A stretch of 15,349 nucleotides of DNA from Pyrrhoderma lamaoense (taxonomy: Eukaryota; Basidiomycota; Agaricomycetes; Hymenochaetales; Hymenochaetaceae): positions 1 to 15,349 of the forward strand of contig NBAZ01000069.1 of assembly GCA_002794735.1 (NCBI GenBank), in the 5' to 3' direction. Position numbers and translations under genes: made by a program. Below are positions 1 to 8,671 of this stretch, piece after piece. Position 1 is the first letter of the stretch; every line of letters begins with the position of its first letter. The notes beneath the pieces were generated by a model. It made no database searches. It was given only the letters and a program-made list of their open reading frames with translations, and was not told the DNA's origin.

Positions 1-1
1 C

Positions 2-368
2 CCCGACTATAAAACTGGGAAACATACACTATCAAAGTTAGTGAAAGTCGTTACAATGACCATGGGGATATTGGGTCTCACCGACAAGGGTCATGTCCTA
101 TCACTTAAATTACCATATATTATCAATGAAATACGGTGTAGTAGAATTGGGTTTGACTACGATACACTTCAATGGGAATATGTGAGTATTTTTGGCTATA
201 TCATATTATTACTTCAAAACACTGGCTAATGGATTTGTCCCCTGAAAGCGATGTGAATGTAGCAAGGAAGAGATTCTAAAGTGTTGGAAGCGGGATGCGC
301 AGATGGGAGTAGAACCACTAAAGTATATTAAACCTAAGTATCTACTACTTATACTGAGGTACATTTAG
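2..368 (+). CDS. 3' end of a plus-strand gene, possibly RCC1-like, with a likely short intron
   Basis: The frame starting at base 2 is open from the window edge, so the gene is 5' partial. It reads through a segment with the pattern LGLTDKGHVLSLKL and ends in LQWEY. This pattern resembles the RCC1-type blades of fungal F-box/RCC1 (SAF1-like) proteins, but that is a weak motif reading. A good fungal 5' splice site, GTGAGT, begins at 182 in phase 0, and a CTAAT branch-point-like motif lies at 225-229. Candidate acceptors end at 248 (67-nt intron, exon then open to a TAG at 366-368) or at 262 (81-nt intron, stop at 329-331). If the intron is retained, the frame stops at 229. I prefer the acceptor at 248 because the downstream exon reads more like protein, but transcript data would be needed to decide. 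The product's function is unknown. Confidence 0.35.
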
Positions 369-500
369 TGACTACATTATCTAATTGCCACTTGCTTATC
401 TAATATAACTTAAGATACTTCTACAATAACAGTCCCCCCCTCCTGTCCTGCCCGCGGCTTGGATTATCAATCGCTTTCCGTAGTTATTCCTGGGCTGAGT
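369..500. other. short intergenic stretch, no feature seen
   Basis: AT-rich sequence follows the putative plus-strand stop, then a C-run (434-440). It probably contains the 3' ends of the flanking ORFs. No polyadenylation hexamer is convincing. Confidence 0.3.
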
Positions 501-746
501 TTAAAATATTTTATATACATGAAGGAGAACCAGGAGGGAGATTATAACTACGGTCCCCACCATGAGCAAGCCGAACCCTATTTCGTTGAACCATAGGATA
601 TTGAGGGTACGAGCTACAAGGGATTGAGGGATGGGACCTTCGGTCAATGTTGGTGCCTCGTTCACTGTAGGTGGGTAGGTGGCCACCAAATCCTCGCGGA
701 GGTGGGATGGGGTTTGTGCGCTCCCTACTTCTATGTCCCTTTCCAC
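501..746 (-). CDS. small hypothetical ORF with a C-terminal membrane segment
   Basis: The ORF has 81 codons counted from a GTG at 746. The frame stays open further upstream, past 790, so 746 is not a supported start and the ORF is probably an exon or gene fragment. The N-terminal part is polar and Pro-rich. The last 30 or so residues are strongly hydrophobic (GFGLLMVGTVVIISLLVLL), giving one predicted transmembrane helix that ends a few residues before the stop. The segment ARTLNILWF recalls the LNxLWF stretch of basidiomycete DUF6535 membrane proteins, but the following residues do not continue the family pattern, so this is only a possibility. No neighbour suggests a role. Confidence 0.25.
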   Translation of the reverse strand: MERDIEVGSAQTPSHLREDLVATYPPTVNEAPTLTEGPIPQSLVARTLNILWFNEIGFGLLMVGTVVIISLLVLLHVYKIF

Positions 747-952
747 GTTGAGGGATAAACCCGGGGGAAGTGGGGTTCGTCGTGCGATCCGCCGGCTTGA
801 ACCATTGTGTTGCTCTCATTCCTGTATTGGGTGAGTGACAGCAATAGTTCGCTGTGAATGAGGTGCTCTCGTATTCCTGGGATCTCGGGTGGAGTGTAGA
901 AGAGGCTAGAGCGCTTCTGGTGTGTGAGAGCTAGGGTAGTTTAGTTAGAATT

Positions 953-981
953 TGTGTGTGTGTATGTGTGTGTGTGTGTGT
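953..981. repeat. (TG)n microsatellite
   Basis: This is an almost uninterrupted TG dinucleotide repeat, broken by a single TA step near 963-964. It lies in about 0.5 kb (747-1283) that otherwise holds no supported gene. Open frames over it are low-complexity His/Thr artefacts of the repeat. Confidence 0.9.
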
Positions 982-1283
982 ATCGGTTCCTACCCTTGTG
1001 CGGCGAGTGGGGTGACAGTGACAGTCACAGTTACCACAATCAAAGATGTTGAGGTCTGGTGACAAGCCTTGAATCGAGTGCGCTGACCAGTTTGGGCAGG
1101 TCGATCCTTTCGTCTCTGTACTTGTTGCTTGCAGCTGGCTTAGCTGCGGCAATTGGCTGAGAGGGATAAGGGACTTGTGTGTGGGGATTTTTTTTAGTGA
1201 GGACATGGTGGTGTAGTATAGAGAAAAAAACGGGGGGGGTTTTGCATGGGAATAAATATGTGAATTTAAAGGAATATATATGT

Positions 1284-2153
1284 TTATTGGCCATATTCAT
1301 TTGGATTAAGCGGATTTTGCAATAGCTTGGTAAGCTTATGGAATGTTTCCAATTTGGTTTGTTTAGTCATTATGTCAGCTATTTGTTCTTGTGTGGGAAT
1401 GTATTTGATTTGTAGCGATAGCTTTTGTTGTGATTGCTTGAAGTGAGCTAGTTTTATTGTCACCTTTTTCATGTAGACTCTGTTTTTTAGTGACCCTCTC
1501 ATGATTGTAGCTATGGCTGGCATGTTGTCTCCAAATAAGATTCTTTTGAAATTTGTTGTTGCCAGTATTTGTTCAAGTGTGATGTTTATCCCTAGCATTT
1601 CTTGATGCGTGAAATCCATTTGTGTGAGTTCTGATTCCATTTCTGATCTAGATACTTCCTGTATTTTCTTGGATGACCAGGATATTAGTCCAAACCAATA
1701 TATGCAGTAGCCTCCTACTGGTTGTCCGTCTACTTGATCTTGAGTCCCTGCTGCATCTGAGAAAGCTACCAGTCCTAAGTTTTTGTTTCCTCCGAGTGTG
1801 AGTGAGAAGCTCGTGGTTGCCGCAAGATATTGAAAGCATTGTATTAGACCTTCCATGTGTTCTTGTGCAGGGTTTTGCCAGTATCTTGCTAAGAAGCCAG
1901 TGGCAAATGCCATGTCTGGGCGAGTCCAGTCTGCTGCGTATCTTAATGCTCCTACCATTTCCATAAATTTTTGTTGTAACTCCTTGACTGGTTTGTCAGG
2001 TTGTTTTACTTCTCTCCATCGTTTGGATGGTGGCAGTGGTACTTGGCTGGTTCCTTTGACTTGGTATAGTTGTAATTTCGACTTTATGTAGCTTTGTTGG
2101 TCGAGGGTTATTGTTTTTCTTTTCCTGTCCCTAGTGATTTTTATTCCTAATTG
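1284..2153 (-). pseudogene. truncated Ty1/copia pol: end of RT plus RNase H
   Basis: The frame is open from 2153 down to a TAA at 1286-1284, about 289 codons. The first part reads LGIKITRDRKRKTITL, the motif just after the copia RT palm. It is followed by the VGALRYAADWTRPDMAF block that links RT to RNase H. Counted from the Met at 1964, the RNase H acidic residues are all present: D70 (FSDAAG), E108/E110 (SRSEMESEL), D146 (GDN) and D197 (IADIMTK). Everything upstream (gag, protease, integrase and the RT YVDD region) is missing. The frame meets a TAA at 2154-2156 exactly where the sequence changes to unrelated DNA starting TGTTACGG. No polypurine tract or LTR is recognisable beyond 1284. This is an old, 5'-truncated remnant of a retrotransposon whose RNase H normally removes template RNA during cDNA synthesis. 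Confidence 0.9.
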
Positions 2154-2916
2154 TTACGGTTTCCTTAAAACTAAGAGATCAGCGTGATCTACAACCCTTA
2201 GTAATAGAGGTTCGATAACCCAGATAAAGCAACTCTAATCCTTTCGCCAAAAGGGGTGGGCTAGCAGTGTGCTGAGTAGTTGATCAGACTAAATAGACAC
2301 CTAGTCCGGTTAAAGCTAACGAGCAGTTGGTGCTTCTTCAAGGTAGGGGGTCTCGAAGTCGTCGTGCCAAGTGCCGAGGACACTACAAGTAGATTGTGAC
2401 AAAGAGGTAATCACGCGAGGTGTCGACCAAGGTATTGATTCAACCTAAACGATGCCGATGCAATAACTCGTAGTACGATAACGTGGTCCTTCTTGGAGAG
2501 TATAGAAGTAGTCTCCTCACTGTACAGCGATAGAGAACAAGTAACGATGTTAGAGAAAGCTAGATGTTCTACCACAACACAGATACCCTTAAAGCAACAC
2601 CTTTGCCAGCTAACGACAATCTTGACTGAGCGCAGGTATTGTACTTCAAGTGTAGTTGTAACTTGTTACCGTTTTACGGCTATAAGTGAGTCTGAACAAT
2701 CTACTCTACGATGTCCAAAAGTCCTGCTTTATAGCCTTCATCAACACCCATTATGCCATGGGTATTCCTTTATCCTAACCATAACCTTAAGGGCACTTGC
2801 TCCACAAGTCCCTGAAGACCCTGTGTATCCCACACATGTCTGAACCCTTATCGTCCCTGCTCCGCAGTCCATACAATCGCATTACTCCCTGAGACCCTGA
2901 GACCCTTAGATCTGAT
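2154..2916. other. non-coding stretch beginning TGTTACGG; possible LTR fragment
   Basis: About 760 bp lie between the copia remnant and the next ORFs. The start (TGTTACGG at 2152) has the TGTTA form common for LTR ends and coincides with the break in the copia frame. However, no matching CA end, second copy or target duplication was found within the window. A plus-strand frame of 116 codons (2493-2843) has no recognisable motif and a Thr/Ser/Leu-rich composition, so I do not call it a gene. From about 2805 on, the sequence carries scattered CCCTGA motifs. Confidence 0.35.
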
Positions 2917-4022
2917 CTAGAGAGATTCCCAATCTCCTGTCCCTGAGTTAGGGTCCACTGCCCTGAACCCTAGATAACCCCAATTGTGGCTGAAACGTGT
3001 TGTACGTTCACTCCACAAAGACCCTGAATGGTCCGTGCCGACCCAGCAGGCCACACGTTGTTCAGCATTGAAGTATTGGTGATATCCCCACCGTATGTAT
3101 CCAGGCACATCGATTAACTTGAGATGATTGTAGACTTTCCTTGGTAGCTGACGGAGTAAGAGTATTCCCCATTCTGGGGGTCCCGTGGTACCACTTGATA
3201 GTGAACCACACTACTGCTGCACTGTTCATCGTGCTGGTGTCCTGTATGCTCCATGTTCGTTAAGACAACAATCTTGACTTGACCCCAGACCTTTTCTTTC
3301 CTTTTTATCTCCAAGATTGTAACGTAGTGAAAGGTCCAAACATCTTGTTCCCAATGAGGGAATTCTCGAGTAGAATCGTCTGTCCAGTACTTCTGTACTT
3401 GTACTGTAAACTCGGTAGCATCCACTCCCATCTCGAAGAGAGTTGTCCAAGTGATCCTATAGAGGTCCGATTGTAATGAATACGTCTTCTTGCAATTGAT
3501 ACACCCTACCCTGGTCTGGTACCAGGGGACTCGTTCCACCTGACTGTGTACTTGAGATTCGCTAGTTCGTTCTGCTCCATGCACTGCTATACGAACACCT
3601 ACGTCTCCTGTAGGATTTGGTAAGGCCCTAGTTTCCGACCTTTGCCGTGATTCTATCCAACCACGGACTTGATCCAGCAATGGCTCTGCTGGCTGCGCAT
3701 GTAGTCGTTCAAACACCGCAGGCCTTTCTTCATCTTGAGAGAGGACTTCCCTGTGTGACATAGCTGAGTTTGCTATTGTTCGTAATAGGCAGGATTTGCA
3801 GCTTCCTATATTCGGTTTGTGTTTGATCTCCAACCTAGCCGATGATCCGCGAATCTTCAAACCTCCAATCCCGTAACATGCACCCTCCCTAATGAGTGCC
3901 GGTTGTTCAAGACTGAATCCTAAAGATGCAGGTGAAGAGAGACAGAGGCACGACTCCTTGCGAGCAATGCAAGGGGAAATACCCTCCTTCCTAAGGGGCT
4001 TCGTTCTGTGTCGTCCTACCAT
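2917..4022 (-). pseudogene. hypothetical gene remnant read in two overlapping frames
   Basis: A 302-codon frame runs from an ATG at 4022 to a stop at 3114. A second frame, open from 3210, continues to a TAG at 2919-2917. The two are open together over 3114-3210. The later part of the first frame alternates hydrophobic and polar residues like a beta-rich domain (for example FTVQVQKYWTDD). The second frame reads like normal protein (YNHLKLIDVPGYIRWGYHQY) and is Trp/Tyr-rich. The simplest view is one coding region with an intron or a frameshift in the overlap, followed by decay. The N-terminal 100 residues look less protein-like, so the true start may be further in. I do not recognise a family. 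A chance-open repeat remains possible. Confidence 0.3.
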
Positions 4023-5216
4023 GTTGTTCGTTTCGGTTCTGCCACCTCAACAACGTGAGGGAGATTATGCTTGTGGAAACGCCTTCGTTTGTCTTTCAGA
4101 AACCCGTGTCTCGTCACACTGACCACACGAGTCCCTAAAGACACTCCTGCCAAACCTGGATGAGAATGATTCATTCCTTGTCTTCGTCGTCTGGTGCTGA
4201 CACATTGTCTATGATGTTCTGCACGCAGAAGGCTTCCTTCGACCCAAGACTACCTAGGTGGTAATGATAACAGAACCGACTGTGTCTCATATACCGTACC
4301 TAGGAATTCTCCACCAATACCTAATTCCTTTTAGGTCTTCCTTGAGTAGGTTATGACCGAGCGCCTACTGGTCTAACTTCGGAGGAGTCACCTCGTACCT
4401 TCCTACCCCGGGCACACTTAAAAGAGCAAACTCTTATAAGTGTGGACTCGAACCCATCTGGGTGAGCACGTCCATAAACGTTTAATTGGTTGTATCCGTT
4501 TAGACTGGTCAACCTTAACCAGTAGAGCATATCCTTCGAGATCTATTCGTAGGGGATCTGCGCATTGGATCCACGCCATACCCTCTGTCCTTTCGAGTCC
4601 TTATCAGTAGGAGACTCCACGCTGGTTCCACGTATATCCTGTTATTGCTTTTGCCAAGATGGAGGCCGTCTCTCTTCTTCTCGCAAAAGGAATTGCATAA
4701 ACTGCCTTTGAAGTCTATTTGCAGGGGACTTCACGCTACTGGCCTAGCATCTAACCCATAAGTTCATTCACCACACTTGATTTTCTCGGTTACTTGAATC
4801 TTCTGCCTTTGGGTCTATTCTTAGGGGACCACAATACTACTGGCGCAGCATATAACCCTTATGAGTGGTGATGATGTCGTCCAAAGTGTAAGAGGTAGAA
4901 TGTGTTCTGGTGCAAACAGATCACTAGTCATGGCATTACTAGATCCTTGCATTGTACCTTAACACCCTTCGGAGCCAGATAGACACTGTTGACACCATCG
5001 TTCTATGTTTAGTTGCCCCAGATACATCCTGGAGTTAACCAAGCACAGAGGTTAACCTTTTCAGGTTATTTTATGGTTTGGAATGAGGAACCCCTCGTAA
5101 TCCAGTGTGGTTATAATATAAGCCACGGCATGGTACAACAAGAAATCCTCTTCTAAGGCATTACAGCACAAAGACAGTATATCTCGATACTGCGACTGCT
5201 TGATTACATTGGGAGT
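4023..5216. other. 1.2 kb without a gene; holds degenerate repeats
   Basis: No ORF of useful length with protein-like content is visible on either strand. The middle holds a family of diverged repeat units (annotated separately at 4334-4860). The flanks show no recognisable RNA gene or transposon end. Confidence 0.5.
4334..4860. repeat. degenerate repeat family, five diverged units
   Basis: Units with the pattern GTCTATT..TAGGGGAC, then a CACGCTACTGG-like block, then AGCATATAACCC recur at about 4334-4377, 4534-4583, 4589-4640, 4702-4758 and 4803-4860. The last two are the clearest pair, about 80% alike by eye and about 101 bp apart, and both start CTGCCTTTG. The others are more diverged. This could be an old satellite-like array or duplicated LTR/UTR sequence; it has no visible coding potential. 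Confidence 0.5.
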
Positions 5217-5576
5217 TTCACCCACTGCGGAGAGTCAATCCGAACCAACTTTTTAAGACTCCAATGGAGGCTTGGTCAGACCTGTTAAATAACGAAACAC
5301 AACAAAAAGGATCGAAAGAAAGATGGGGCATATAAACATATGTCATGATATTAATCAGGAGTGGAAAAGCACCTGACGAATACATGACAAGATAATAAAT
5401 AAAAATTGAAGGTGAATAGGATACAAGATATACAATGGTACAGGAGCGAAGAGGAATCATGTTTTTGGTGATTTGTTAGTTTTATAATTTTGTATTAGTG
5501 GTTTTTGTTCTTTTGTGAAGAGTGGAGGTTATAAAATAAAAGAAGAAAATAAAAGAAACGAAATTAAAAGATAAAA
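5217..5576. other. AT-rich 3' flank of the F-box-like gene
   Basis: This segment follows the stop of the minus-strand gene at 5577. On the minus strand it is very T-rich just after that stop (5510-5576), as expected for a fungal 3' UTR. A hydrophobic minus-strand frame at 5218-5460 has no recognisable motif and is probably not a gene. Confidence 0.4.
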
Positions 5577-7453
5577 TTAAGTACTTGCCACGGAGGGCCG
5601 CAAATCCAAAAAACGAAAGTCATCCGGATGCCAACTCATTATGATCTTCATCTCCCAGCTCATTCGTTCTACTAGATGGTCCCAATCTCGATTTTCGCCT
5701 AGTTGTAACAACTGTCCCAAAGACATCTCGTGTAAGCCTGGGACGTCCGGTTCATCGTAGTGTATCTGTAAACGACATTCCCAGTAAGCTAGCTGCTCCT
5801 TGATATCTTTTACGAGTTGTTCATAATGGTGCATTGCAAAGACATGTCTTCGTGCCGGAGGGTTCCAGTAGTACGAGCTGAGAGAATCCTCGTTATGTCG
5901 TGACCCGTAAATGACTGGGTGCCATAGTAGCTTGCGATATCTTCCAAGATGCGGAGCCATTTGAGTCCAAGTTATGCCGAACCGTTCTTTCATAATCGCG
6001 GGTGGTTGGTATATGATATGGTCGAGGGGTAGAGTAGTTCTTTGAAGGTTATACTTGACGTTACGACCTGTTTGATACTGCCAAACCCAAGCAGTGATGA
6101 CCCATGTTGGTAAGTGTAATACATACCATCGTTGAAGCATGAGGGACATCAGAGACCATTCAGCATCAGAGCGCGGTTTGCTGGGTACATATGGTAAAGA
6201 TGGTAGATCTTCCTCTTTCATAACATACCGCGACTCGTGTCCGTTTGATACTGCCCAGTGTTCTTCAACTGCTGGTTCTTCTATAGCTAGATCTAGCAAT
6301 TCCTGGTAGTTCACTGGCATGTACACTTCCTTGGGTTCGTATACATCTGTTGGTGTGGCATAGACATTGGGCCATTCGTCCGAGTTGTAGAGTTCTTCCT
6401 CTTGCTCTTCCCATGCTGAATAGATCGTAGTATCGTTTGATGCTCAAAAGTAGATTTCTCCATCATTATAGAAGGAAGCGGGGAGGGTTTGAATGCATCT
6501 TTAACTCGGAGGCATGGCCAGGAGACTCCCAGCGTCGAACCATCTTTGGCCAGAGTATAGTGTCTAAAGTGGTTGTCTGCGAGTAAGAGAGGGTAGTCTG
6601 GCCTGCCAAGACGATTACGATCAATGGACCAAATGCCCGAGGACTTGGGGGAGTGGCGCCATGCGACAATGTCTGCTTGATGCTTCCAGTACTTGACTTC
6701 CTTGTCAATGTCATTAACTCGATCGTAGTCCAGATAGTAGAAGATAAGATCCAAGAGCTCTTGAGGGAACAACCCCGAGAGCGGCATCTGCTTGATCTTT
6801 CTTACCACCATTGGCCAAGTATCTTCGTGCTGAAAGCGGAACATAGGTAGATCACGGTGGTGCCAGATGTCACGAGGATGACGACTCCACTTCGGAGCGG
6901 GAACGTGGAAGTAGGGGTCTGTAAAGTAGAACTGACACCATCCGCACCAACAAGGGCCTTGGATGAAAGAGGGAAGATGGTAAAGGTGAGCATCGGATAA
7001 GATGGGGATGGCCGAGGTAAGAGGTAGCTCCTTCATAGCAAGCTGACACGTCCAGCAGTTACAAGCTGTGGGTATATTAGTTAACTTAGCACAATTATAT
7101 ACCCCAGTTGTCATCCATCGAGCAAGAGTCCGAGTGTCTTCATACGATAAGATATCCGTATTGAAAGGCTCGATCCTGTAAAACCCAAACTCTGCTACTA
7201 GATTAGCAAGAGGATTGTGGTTGGGTTTGATAATGGATACTGCGTTCGTTATACCTTCATTTGTCTGAGTTGGAGGAGGTTCATTCTCGTCGACTACGAT
7301 GTTGCTGGCATTAGAGCTTGTTTCTTCTTCTTCATCTCGATCCAAAGAGGAATCAGAGAGTCCGGATTGGAGAGCACTCTGGATGATCTCGACTGTTTGC
7401 TCGTCGATCGAAGAGGGCATAGAGATAGAAGATGAGGATGACCAGAAAGACAT
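5577..7453 (-). CDS. Trp-rich F-box-like protein gene, coding split across two frames
   Basis: Translation starts at the ATG at 7453. The first frame has a Ser/acidic N-terminus, then two cysteine clusters, CNCWTC (residues 131-136) and CWCGWC (168-173). An F-box-like segment follows at about 228-250 (LFPQELLDLIFYYLD). F-box segments normally bind Skp1 in SCF ubiquitin ligases; that role here is inference. The first frame turns unlike protein after about 6445 and stops at 6311. The -1 frame is open from about 6442 and continues naturally (SAWEEQEEEL...) to a TAA at 5579-5577, giving about 620 residues in all. Either an intron joins them (for example 6540-6416, acceptor ATTCAG, phase 1, 125 nt) or one base has been lost near 6443. 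The C-terminal half is rich in Trp, Tyr and His and resembles the partial protein at 14909-15349. A young retrotransposon now sits 0.3 kb upstream of the start. Confidence 0.55.
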
Positions 7454-7744
7454 TGTAGCGATGAATGAGTTGGTGAGAATGGGGTTCTAGAGGACCACTA
7501 GTTTCTGTCTTTATACCATTGACGTGACAGATAAGGGGTAATTGATTTCCCTACGGATACTGCTTATCTCTGTGAGACAAGTCCAGCATTCCCACACCAA
7601 TTAAGTTGTGAGAGATAGGGTTTATTAAGAAGTCTCGACCCTGGTGATGGGTGCTCTTCTTAATCTTGATATTCCCATGGGGAATAAGACCTTTTTACGA
7701 CATATCCAGGTCTATATGGTCAGATGAGCTTAATCATCCAACCT
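7454..7744. other. upstream (promoter) region of the F-box-like gene
   Basis: About 290 bp separate the start codon at 7453 from the retrotransposon. Before the insertion this joined directly to 14857 onward, so the original spacer between the two minus-strand genes was about 350 bp. No ORF is supported here. Confidence 0.5.
7509..7515 (-). promoter_or_regulatory. candidate TATA box of the F-box-like gene
   Basis: The minus strand reads TATAAAG here, about 56-62 nt before the ATG at 7453. A CACGTCA motif (CRE-like) lies just upstream at about 7520-7527. The spacing fits a short 5' UTR. Transcription was not tested. Confidence 0.35.
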
Positions 7745-7749
7745 ACACC
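7745..7749. repeat. target site duplication, left copy (ACACC)
   Basis: These five bases directly before the left LTR are repeated exactly directly after the right LTR at 14852-14856. Five-base duplications are usual for Ty3/gypsy integrases. Confidence 0.95.
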
Positions 7750-8272
7750 TGTCAGCAATGACTAGTTCTAGTACCAGTATTAGTCAGCAGAATGCTTAGT
7801 CAGCAGGGTCTGAAGACAAGGCACAACCAGCATACACTGATATAGACAGAGACAGAGGAGAGGAGGGACAAGAGGAGGGGAGGAACAGTGAAGAGGGAAC
7901 AAAAGGATGTATTAGAAGGTACTAGTCTAGGAGGGAAGACAAGATCAAGACTGGGGGATTAGCTACTGACAGGAGGGGGGTATTTATACATGTGGGAGGC
8001 AGTGTGGGAATAATGAAAAAACCCGTCAGGGTCTATGGCTAAACTATTAGGCTAACTAAGCTGTGCTAGGCTGTGTTAGATGAAACATAAGAAATAGGCT
8101 AAACTATGAGGCTAAGCTAGGCTGTGCTAGCTGAAACATAATAAACAGGCTAAATGAACAGGCTAAGCTAGGCTGTGCTAGCTGAAACATAAAATAGGCT
8201 AATTACAAAGGGGACTAAACCAAATGGGGAAAGATGACCATGGAGAATGATGGAAGATGGTAGAACATGGTG

Positions 8273-8315
8273 GAATATTCTAGAATGTTCTGGAAGGTCT
8301 CAGAATGTTCTAGAA
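8273..8315. promoter_or_regulatory. heat shock element array in the 3' LTR
   Basis: GAA and TTC alternate every 5 bp at 8273, 8278, 8283, 8288, 8293, 8303, 8308 and 8313, with one imperfect unit (TCT) at 8298. HSF trimers bind three or more such alternating nGAAn units. Further in-register GAA triplets lie at 8253 and 8263. It is identical to the copy in the 5' LTR. Confidence 0.75.
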
Positions 8316-8504
8316 CAGATGAGTAAGCAGTGGTGATAAGAGAGAGATAAGATAAGATGTGATGCTTAATAAGACAGCTGAGTCATATGCTGAGTCAGTG
8401 CTTAGTAAGCGACTTATGTAAGCATATTATGTAAGTGATTAAGTAAGCATGCTGACTAAGCTGATTAGGTAAGATGCTTAGGTAATAATGATTAGGTAAG
8501 CAGC

Positions 8505-8568
8505 TTATGTAAGATGATTAGATAATCCACTTATGTAAGATGATTAGATAATCCACTTATGTAAGATG
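8505..8568. repeat. 26-bp tandem repeat, 2 full copies plus a partial
   Basis: The unit begins TTATGTAAGATGATTAG and repeats at 8505-8530 and 8531-8556, with a partial copy at 8557-8568. The other LTR has four full copies of the same unit. Confidence 0.95.
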
Positions 8569-8647
8569 CTTATGTAAGTGCTTAGTCAGCTTATGTAAGC
8601 TGCTTAGTAAGCAAAAAAGCGAAAATAGACTTGGTTTCATAACATTA

Positions 8648-8658
8648 CCCCCTCTCTT
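8648..8658 (-). other. polypurine tract for plus-strand priming
   Basis: The sense strand reads AAGAGAGGGGG, then TAA, then the LTR start TGTTATG. A purine run just inside the 3' LTR is the standard second-strand primer of LTR retrotransposons. It lies 13 nt after the pol stop codon. Confidence 0.9.
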
Positions 8659-8671
8659 AGATTGATTGTCC

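Larger units (their letters stand above)
7750..8644 (-). repeat. 3' LTR of the retrotransposon (895 bp)
   Basis: In sense orientation it starts TGTTATGAAACC and ends GCTGACA. It matches the other LTR except for GGGG at 8210-8213 (GGG in the other copy) and two instead of four full 26-bp units at 8505-8568. The predicted U3 is 8644-7953 and R-U5 is 7952-7750, taken from the predicted RNA start. It carries the same TATA box (7988-7981) and heat-shock-like array (8273-8315) as the 5' LTR. It therefore has outward-facing promoter elements pointing toward the F-box-like gene, which lies downstream on the same strand. Confidence 0.95.

Noticed and set aside
1000..1283. 3' LTR or polypurine tract of the copia remnant
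   Set aside because: The G-run near 1232-1238 is pyrimidine on the element's sense strand, and no TG...CA repeat pair was found.
2200..2225. tRNA-like T-loop motif GGTTCGATAACC
   Set aside because: There is no matching acceptor stem, D-arm or anticodon arm at tRNA spacing, so it is a chance match.
2493..2843. 116-codon plus-strand ORF
   Set aside because: No recognisable domain, low-complexity Ser/Thr/Leu content, and it lies in a region with LTR-like and repeated sequence.
5218..5460. 80-codon hydrophobic minus-strand ORF
   Set aside because: T-rich DNA gives hydrophobic codons by composition, and there is no motif or start context; it looks like 3' flank.
8505..8568. CRISPR-like array of direct repeats
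   Set aside because: The 26-bp units abut with no spacers and lie in a eukaryotic LTR; it is a minisatellite.
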